Positions 57,130 through 64,000 of a DNA stretch of 64,000 nucleotides are shown one piece after another. The DNA is taken from the NCBI RefSeq assembly GCF_934191625.1, contig NZ_CAKPUG010000001.1, positions 248,001-312,000 on the forward strand, read 5' to 3'. The notes under the pieces were generated by a model. The model searched no databases. It had not been told where the DNA came from and saw only the letters and a program-made list of their open reading frames with translations. A program made the translations under genes and the position numbers. The first letter of the stretch is position 1. The number at the start of each line of letters is the position of its first letter. Source of the DNA: an uncultured Lactococcus sp. (GTDB taxonomy: Bacteria; Bacillota; Bacilli; Lactobacillales; Streptococcaceae).

Positions 57130-57206
57130 TAATTAGTTTTATTGTTGACAAAACTAATTAAAAGTTTTATAATCAATTTTGTTAGTTTAGTTAAAATAAA
57201 AACTAA
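57130..57206 (+). promoter_or_regulatory. lmrA promoter framed by two inverted-repeat operators
   Basis: Consensus TTGACA-17-TATAAT (57145-57150, 57168-57173). A perfect 11-bp inverted repeat TAATTAGTTTT-N9-AAAACTAATTA (57130-57160) surrounds the -35 box. A second repeat TTAGTTT-N11-AAACTAA (57182-57206) lies just downstream of the start site. Both share the half site TTAGTTT, as expected for a dimeric repressor. Confidence 0.75.
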
Positions 57207-57225
57207 GTAATCAAAGGAGATAAAA

Positions 57226-58971
57226 ATGGAAAAAGAAATAAAAGCCAATAAAATAAAAAGTAAGGATTTTTTGAAACTCATTGCCAAGAGTAAACCAAAA
57301 TACTCCTATTTTACTATTGGGATGTTGTCAGGGATTGTGGGAGCGGTACTACAGCTCATTGTACCTCAAATGATACAGCCACTTATTTCAGGATTTGCCC
57401 AAGGGATTGATTATGGCCTTTTAGGAAATGTAGTTCTGGTTTACATCCTTTCGGCCTTACTTGGTGCCATTGGCGCCTCAGTGCTTGGCTTTTTTGGAGA
57501 AAACGTAGTAAAAAGACTACGTTTAACAGTGTGGAATAAGATGGTTCACCTTCCTGTAAAGTACTTTGATGAAGTCAAAACAGGAGAAATTGGAAGCCGC
57601 TTGGTCAATGATACAACACAAGTGAAAGATCTTTTAGCAAATACTGTACCTCAAACCTTAACAAGCCTTTTGCTTCTTGTGGGTTCAATTTTTATGATGT
57701 TTCGTATGGATTGGCAGATGACTGTAGCAATGGTGATAGCTGTGCCTATTGTGACATTGATCATTATGCCCTTGGCCACTTTTGGCCGAAAATTTGGAAT
57801 TCAACGTCAAGATGCTCTTGCAGGATTTTCGGGCACAGCAAGTGAAGTGCTTAGTGAAATTCGTTTGGTCAAATCTTCTAATGCGGAGGTACAAGCGACA
57901 CATTCAGCTGAAAAAAACATCAATAAACTTTATAAAATTGGGCTTCGTGAAGCAATTTTTGATGGTTCCATGCAACCAATTATGATGTTGTTAATGATGT
58001 CAACAATCTTTGGATTGCTGCTTTATGGAATTCATCGTGTTGCCGTAGGAGCAATGACGATGGCCACTTTGATGAGCTTCTTGATGTATCTTATGAACAT
58101 GATTGGTTCTGTTCCTACTCTAGCGCTTTTCTTTACCGCAAGTTCTAAAGCCTCAGGAGCCACAGCCCGTCTGAATGAAGTTTTAGAAGAAGAACAAGAG
58201 CAGTTAAGTCTCGGAGAAAATCTAGATATTGAAGGCCAAGTTTTACGTGCAGAAAATATTAGTTTTTCATATGATGACTCTGAAGAAATATTGAAAAATA
58301 TTACTTTCGAAGCGAAACCAAATACTATTGTTGCCTTTGCAGGTCCTTCTGGGGGCGGAAAATCAACTATTTTCTCTATTTTGGAACGCTTCTACAAACC
58401 AACAGGAGGAAAACTAACAATGGGGAATCATGATATTGAAAACTTAGCCCTCAAAGATTGGCGTAGCCAAATTGGGTTTGTTTCACAAGATTCAGCGATT
58501 ATGGCAGGAACAATTCGTGAGAACTTGACTTATGGTTTAGACGGTAAATACAGTGATGCACAATTATGGGAAGTACTTGAGTTAGCCTTTGCACGAGGTT
58601 TCGTCGAAAGTATGCCTGACAAATTGGATACACAAGTAGGTGAACGCGGAGTGAAGATATCAGGTGGGCAACGTCAGCGTTTAGCTATTGCACGTGCCTT
58701 CTTGCGTAATCCAAAAATTCTCATGCTCGATGAAGCCACAGCTAGTCTAGATTCAGAGTCAGAAGCAATGGTTCAAAAAGCGTTGGACAGCCTGATGAAA
58801 GGTAGAACAACTTTAGTCATTGCCCATCGTTTATCCACAATTGTTGATGCAGATAACATTTACTTTATTGAAAAGGGAGCAATTACAGGAGCAGGTAAAC
58901 ACAGTGATCTTGTAAAAGCACACCCACTTTATGCACAATATGTTCAAGAACAACTGACCGTTGCATCATAA
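57226..58971 (+). CDS. lmrA: LmrA-type multidrug ABC exporter (half transporter)
   Basis: A 581-aa fused membrane-ATPase protein that works as a homodimer to expel amphiphilic drugs or lipids. Six helices cover residues 20-320 (HLPVKYFDEVKTGEIGSRL is a coupling-helix region). The ATPase has Walker A GPSGGGKST, signature ISGGQRQRLAIARA, Walker B ILMLDEATASLD and the H-loop IAHRLST. Long stretches match the Lactococcus lactis LmrA I remember, so orthology is likely. AAAGGAGAT ribosome site. Confidence 0.93.
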   Translation: MEKEIKANKIKSKDFLKLIAKSKPKYSYFTIGMLSGIVGAVLQLIVPQMIQPLISGFAQGIDYGLLGNVVLVYILSALLGAIGASVLGFFGENVVKRLRLTVWNKMVHLPVKYFDEVKTGEIGSRLVNDTTQVKDLLANTVPQTLTSLLLLVGSIFMMFRMDWQMTVAMVIAVPIVTLIIMPLATFGRKFGIQRQDALAGFSGTASEVLSEIRLVKSSNAEVQATHSAEKNINKLYKIGLREAIFDGSMQPIMMLLMMSTIFGLLLYGIHRVAVGAMTMATLMSFLMYLMNMIGSVPTLALFFTASSKASGATARLNEVLEEEQEQLSLGENLDIEGQVLRAENISFSYDDSEEILKNITFEAKPNTIVAFAGPSGGGKSTIFSILERFYKPTGGKLTMGNHDIENLALKDWRSQIGFVSQDSAIMAGTIRENLTYGLDGKYSDAQLWEVLELAFARGFVESMPDKLDTQVGERGVKISGGQRQRLAIARAFLRNPKILMLDEATASLDSESEAMVQKALDSLMKGRTTLVIAHRLSTIVDADNIYFIEKGAITGAGKHSDLVKAHPLYAQYVQEQLTVAS

Positions 58972-58973
58972 AT

Positions 58974-59004
58974 AAAAAAGCTGCTTGCAAGCAGATTTTT
59001 TATT
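58974..59004. terminator. Terminator between lmrA and the convergent PBP gene
   Basis: Palindrome CTGCTTGCAAGCAG with an A-run before and TTTTTT after, usable on both strands. Confidence 0.8.
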
Positions 59005-59013
59005 ATAAAGAAC

Positions 59014-61155
59014 TTAGTTCTTGGCACCATATACGGAGTCAGCATCTAAGAGCTTGTCTTGACGGTGCATTTGATAAAATTCTTCTAAACCAGGTGTAAC
59101 AGATGGAGCAACAGCATCAAAGGTTTTAGCTTGCTGGATAGCTTGGGCTGTTGGTGGCTCAGTAAGCTGTGGCAACTCGGGTAAGAGAGGTTCATGGGAC
59201 ATTGCTGTGCCTGAATAACTAAATGGTGGTACATTTCTGCCTTGATTCATGTATCTGATGGTGTTGTTCAAAAGATAGACGCGCATATTGTTTTCTTGTT
59301 CGATAGGTGCAGCTGGAACATAATATTTCCCACTCATATCAGGACTTCCGACCCATACAGCAGTTGAAACTCCTGTGGAAGTAGCAGCCATCCAAGCATC
59401 AGGAGATCCTTGGCTACGGGCCGGTTCTGTGGCAGTATCAGGGAAATTAGAGAGCCCTGACTTAGTCGCGAAAGCATTTGGCCATTGAGGCTGTGCAGCT
59501 AAAGGCTCGGAACCGTTAGGCTGTGTAACGTTTTGCATAAGGTTTACGAGCGAACGGGCTGTTGTAGAACTCATAGCGCGTTGTGATTCAGGCTGTGCAA
59601 GCGGCAGCTCTTGACCATTTACAGTGACAGAGGCCACAGCAGTAGGTGTAACACGTACACCATCATTACCAATAGCAGAATAGGCAGATGCAGATTGTAA
59701 AGATGACAAATTATAGTCAATAGACATGGATTCTTGGTCATATTTGACTGAAGCAATGCCAAGTGGCTGCATAATACTGTTTTTTTGCTCATTATTGGTC
59801 ATGTTAAAGGTTTGAAGGGCTGCAGAGTTCAAGGAGTTACCAAGGGCAAAACCGACAGGAACAGGACCATAATTATTCCCACCGTAATTCATCAGGGGAG
59901 TGCCATCAGCGTAAGTTGTAGCATTACCATTCAAGGTACTGTTTTCATTAATATAGCCATATTCAAGAGCGGGCGCATAATCGAGTAATGGTTTAATTGT
60001 TGAACCCGAAGAACGACCAGAAGAAATTGGCAATTGGGGATTGTCCGAATTTGTATTTAAAGCTAAGATATGACCTGTTTGGGTATCGACAACTGATATT
60101 GCTGTTAAAGTCCCTTCCGGCAAATCATTACGTGGGATGTTTGAAACATCTGGCGCAGTATGATTTGCCACACTTTCTAGATAATCTAGATGTGCTTTAG
60201 TAGCATATGTTTTGACGACAACTTTAGCATTTCTTGGTAAAGCAATTTGACCAAGTTCTTTTTGTACTTGTGCAATATAGGCTTGATAAGCATGTGGGAT
60301 ACCTTGTGTATAACTTGGCTTAAGTGCGAGTTCTTTTTTAACAGCTTCAGTGCTGTCTTTGTATTCTTGGTCAGAGATAATTTTGTTGGACTTCATCACT
60401 GAAAGAACAGTCAGCGCACGTTGTTTCCCTGCGTCTTCAAAGTCTTGAACATAAGTTGAAGGTGCTTGACCGAGCCCGGCTAAATAAGCAATTTGAGCAA
60501 TATAGAGTGGCGTTTTCTCTGAGGTAATCATTGGTGTAGAGAAAAGATTGTTCCATGCAGCACCAGGACCAATGGTTTCAGGTGTCAAACGCAGGGTGTC
60601 GAGATAACTGGTGAGAATTTCTTCTCGAGAGTAGCGTTCAGCAAGGCTATGTGCATCAATCAATTCGACGATTTTTCGGGACAATGATTTATCGGCAGTA
60701 AAACCGCCATGCGCAAGATTTTTTGCTAATTGTTGATCAAGGGTTGAGCCACCACGTGCCCCGTTGGCAAGATGTAATTTCGTAAGTACTTCTGATAAGA
60801 CGGCATTAGTTACCCCTTTGATAGAATACCCTTTAGTTTTACGGGAATAGAAGTCACTATCCTCCACTGCGACTAAAGCTTTTGTGTAAAGTTCAGGAAT
60901 ATTTTTATCTTTACCTGAGAGCTGTGCTGGAATATATTTATAGATATTTGAGGAATCTTGTAGAGCTTCTCCATTAATATCCGTAATGGTAAAGGATTGA
61001 GAAATAGCTTGTGGCGAAGGTTTAAGCTCGATCGTGTGGGCCTGGTGTGATTCTTTATCCAGGAGATAGACAGCACCCACAGCACCCACAGCGCCTACAA
61101 ACAAGAAAAGTAGAAAAAGAACAGTAAGGGTGCGGAGAATTATTTTTTTAGCCAT
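59014..61155 (-). CDS. Class A penicillin-binding protein (PBP2A-like)
   Basis: A 713-aa bifunctional wall synthase. One N-terminal helix (residues 8-31, with the repeat VGAVGAVGAV). GT51 has VAVEDSDFYSRKTKGYSIKG and GARGGSTLDQQLAKNL. The transpeptidase has SSGSTIKPLL (Ser nucleophile) and SLN (GNSLNSAA), but the third motif reads TKSGLSNF, KSG where most PBPs have KTG/KSG. The last ~80 residues are Pro/Ala/Gln-rich. It starts inside the stop of the PASTA gene (TAATG), so the two are coupled. Confidence 0.92.
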   Translation of the reverse strand: MAKKIILRTLTVLFLLFLFVGAVGAVGAVYLLDKESHQAHTIELKPSPQAISQSFTITDINGEALQDSSNIYKYIPAQLSGKDKNIPELYTKALVAVEDSDFYSRKTKGYSIKGVTNAVLSEVLTKLHLANGARGGSTLDQQLAKNLAHGGFTADKSLSRKIVELIDAHSLAERYSREEILTSYLDTLRLTPETIGPGAAWNNLFSTPMITSEKTPLYIAQIAYLAGLGQAPSTYVQDFEDAGKQRALTVLSVMKSNKIISDQEYKDSTEAVKKELALKPSYTQGIPHAYQAYIAQVQKELGQIALPRNAKVVVKTYATKAHLDYLESVANHTAPDVSNIPRNDLPEGTLTAISVVDTQTGHILALNTNSDNPQLPISSGRSSGSTIKPLLDYAPALEYGYINENSTLNGNATTYADGTPLMNYGGNNYGPVPVGFALGNSLNSAALQTFNMTNNEQKNSIMQPLGIASVKYDQESMSIDYNLSSLQSASAYSAIGNDGVRVTPTAVASVTVNGQELPLAQPESQRAMSSTTARSLVNLMQNVTQPNGSEPLAAQPQWPNAFATKSGLSNFPDTATEPARSQGSPDAWMAATSTGVSTAVWVGSPDMSGKYYVPAAPIEQENNMRVYLLNNTIRYMNQGRNVPPFSYSGTAMSHEPLLPELPQLTEPPTAQAIQQAKTFDAVAPSVTPGLEEFYQMHRQDKLLDADSVYGAKN

Positions 61156-62276
61156 TATTCATCTCCTTTCTTTTTAGCTTTAGTATCCTCTTTTTTGGAG
61201 GTTTCTGTTTTTTCTTTGTCTTTTTTGGCAGAATCGGAAGAAGCTTTCTTTTCTTCCTCTTTTTTCTGTGTTTGGACCGTAATTGTTTGTCCTTTTAGAA
61301 TACGAGTATACTGAGAAGGACCGGGTTTTTGTTGAGTTACAATCGCTGTGTCTTTGTCTTCATAGTTTGACTCCACTTCAATTTTATAATCGCTGCCTGC
61401 TTGTTTTCTTATGGCCGCAAGTGTTTGACCTTTGAGATTAGGCATTTCTACGCTTGAACTTTTTAACTGTTCTGATTTTTCGACTTTTTGTTGGAAATCT
61501 GTTAACTCTTTGATCCGAGCTTCTACGGTTTCCTTCTGACTGAGATAAGCATTTACTTTGTTAAATACTGGGAGAAAGTCTGCCATGAGCGAATTATTTG
61601 TAGAAATTTTATCAAATTGAAGTTGTGTGAGAGCGGTGTAATTATTGGTATAGTTCACAAACTGTGTAAAGTTACCGAGAAGGGAATTGGCTTCATTGAG
61701 TGCTTCCACAGAGGCCGATATTGTTGATTTAGACACAGCATTATTATCTTCAATGTAAGATTGGATGCTCTTTTCGGTTTGTTGTGATAGCTTGTTTGCA
61801 TCTTGAATAAACTGAGGCAACTGTTCAGCTTTTAAAGTTTTGGTTTCTGCTTGAAGCTGGTTAATAGAACGTTTGAGGCGGGCATTCTCATAAGTTTGAG
61901 CAAGTTGTGTCATCTGCTCATCGCTTGCGCCAAGTGCTTGTTGTAATTCGTCCTGATTTTGTGAAAACTGTTGTTCGGGTAGTTTACCGTTGACAATATT
62001 GTTAATACGCTTTTCATTCTCCCTCAACTTTTCGGCCAGTTCACTGGAAGCATTACTCAGGTAGACGTCAAGTGCATTATTTTTTAGTTTTTTGATATAG
62101 TCATTATCCTCAGGCAGGATATTGGTAGTTTCGATAATCTCTTTTTGGGACATTGACTGGAAAACAGGATAATCACGAAAAAGTATCTGTCGACCAAGAA
62201 GGCCAGCTATTATGATGATGATACTGAGCAAGACTGCCAGTACAATCACAACCTTATTAAAAATATTTTTCTTCAT
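61155..62276 (-). CDS. Membrane-anchored single-PASTA protein with coiled coil
   Basis: A 373-aa protein. An N-terminal helix (residues 6-25) is followed by a long extracellular helical region rich in Gln, Glu and Asn (about 30-260), one PASTA domain (VEMPNLKGQTLAAIRKQA to KGQTITVQTQK), and a Lys/Glu tail. PASTA domains bind muropeptides and usually sit on Stk kinases or PBPs. Here there is no kinase domain, and the gene is coupled to a class A PBP, suggesting a partner or regulator of that enzyme. ATG 62276 (MKKNIF) is preferred; the frame is open upstream. Confidence 0.8.
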   Translation of the reverse strand: MKKNIFNKVVIVLAVLLSIIIIIAGLLGRQILFRDYPVFQSMSQKEIIETTNILPEDNDYIKKLKNNALDVYLSNASSELAEKLRENEKRINNIVNGKLPEQQFSQNQDELQQALGASDEQMTQLAQTYENARLKRSINQLQAETKTLKAEQLPQFIQDANKLSQQTEKSIQSYIEDNNAVSKSTISASVEALNEANSLLGNFTQFVNYTNNYTALTQLQFDKISTNNSLMADFLPVFNKVNAYLSQKETVEARIKELTDFQQKVEKSEQLKSSSVEMPNLKGQTLAAIRKQAGSDYKIEVESNYEDKDTAIVTQQKPGPSQYTRILKGQTITVQTQKKEEEKKASSDSAKKDKEKTETSKKEDTKAKKKGDE

Positions 62277-62331
62277 TAAAAACCTCATAAAAATTAAGCC
62301 TAACATAAGCTATTGAACTTCTCCATTATAA

Positions 62332-64000
<1,669 letters not shown>

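Overview
The window looks like chromosomal DNA of a low-GC lactic acid bacterium, most likely a Lactococcus and possibly the garvieae/petauri branch (the genus is inferred, the species is a guess). Signs are the LmrA-type ABC exporter that closely resembles the lactococcal LmrA I remember, the mevalonate set mvk/mvaD/mvaK2/fni, WalRKJ, a streptococcal-type RelQ-NAD kinase-RluD block, extended -10 (TGnTATAAT) promoters and many TTG/GTG starts. Nothing looks like a CRISPR array, an insertion sequence or an intact prophage; this is mostly core genome with a few accessory patches.

Layout. 0-6 kb: ylbF/ylbG, an unknown gene, a CYTH protein, relQ, NAD kinase, a pseudouridine synthase and a membrane-anchored cyclophilin. 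6-10.2 kb: a histidine-rich leader peptide with a terminator, an amino-acid permease, an orphan binding lipoprotein, and an FMN reductase/ApbE pair. 10.2-26.3 kb: an FAD protein, lysS, a KimA-type potassium importer with a structured leader, a YeiH-type protein, thiI, an MFS pump, a CPA1 antiporter, an unknown coiled-coil protein, tyrS and a class A PBP. 26.3-29 kb: about 400 bases of gene-free, promoter-driven, hairpin-rich DNA, then ogt, a PAP2 phosphatase and pepA. 29-41.5 kb: a thioredoxin operon, ytpR, a short ssb, groESL behind CIRCE, walRKJ, the tmk-holB-ricT-yabA-rsmI operon and a second orphan binding lipoprotein. 41.6-46.9 kb: mevalonate genes, a Usp protein, IPP isomerase and sodA. 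47-55.3 kb: cshB, ydcF and a beta-glucoside PTS locus (RpiR regulator, decayed EIIB remnant behind a cre site, EIIC, two GH1 enzymes, EIIB, EIIA). 55.4-64 kb: tRNA-Cys, a tRNA-like fragment, a stand-alone phage-type endolysin, lmrA with two inverted-repeat operators, a PASTA protein plus class A PBP, and the start of ligA.

The most interesting signal is the leader of the permease at 6.1-6.3 kb. A 15-codon ORF (MFKFDLQSQHHHAHR) with a good Shine-Dalgarno is followed by competing stems and an intrinsic terminator. This suggests ribosome-mediated attenuation of a histidine transporter. A second genome-style signal is that nine genes start 6-7 bases after an extended -10 box, most without a Shine-Dalgarno, so they are probably leaderless. 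A third is the 26.35-26.75 kb region, a candidate unclassified structured RNA or long leader for ogt.

All calls come from reading the sequence and remembered family motifs. No searches or folding programs were run.
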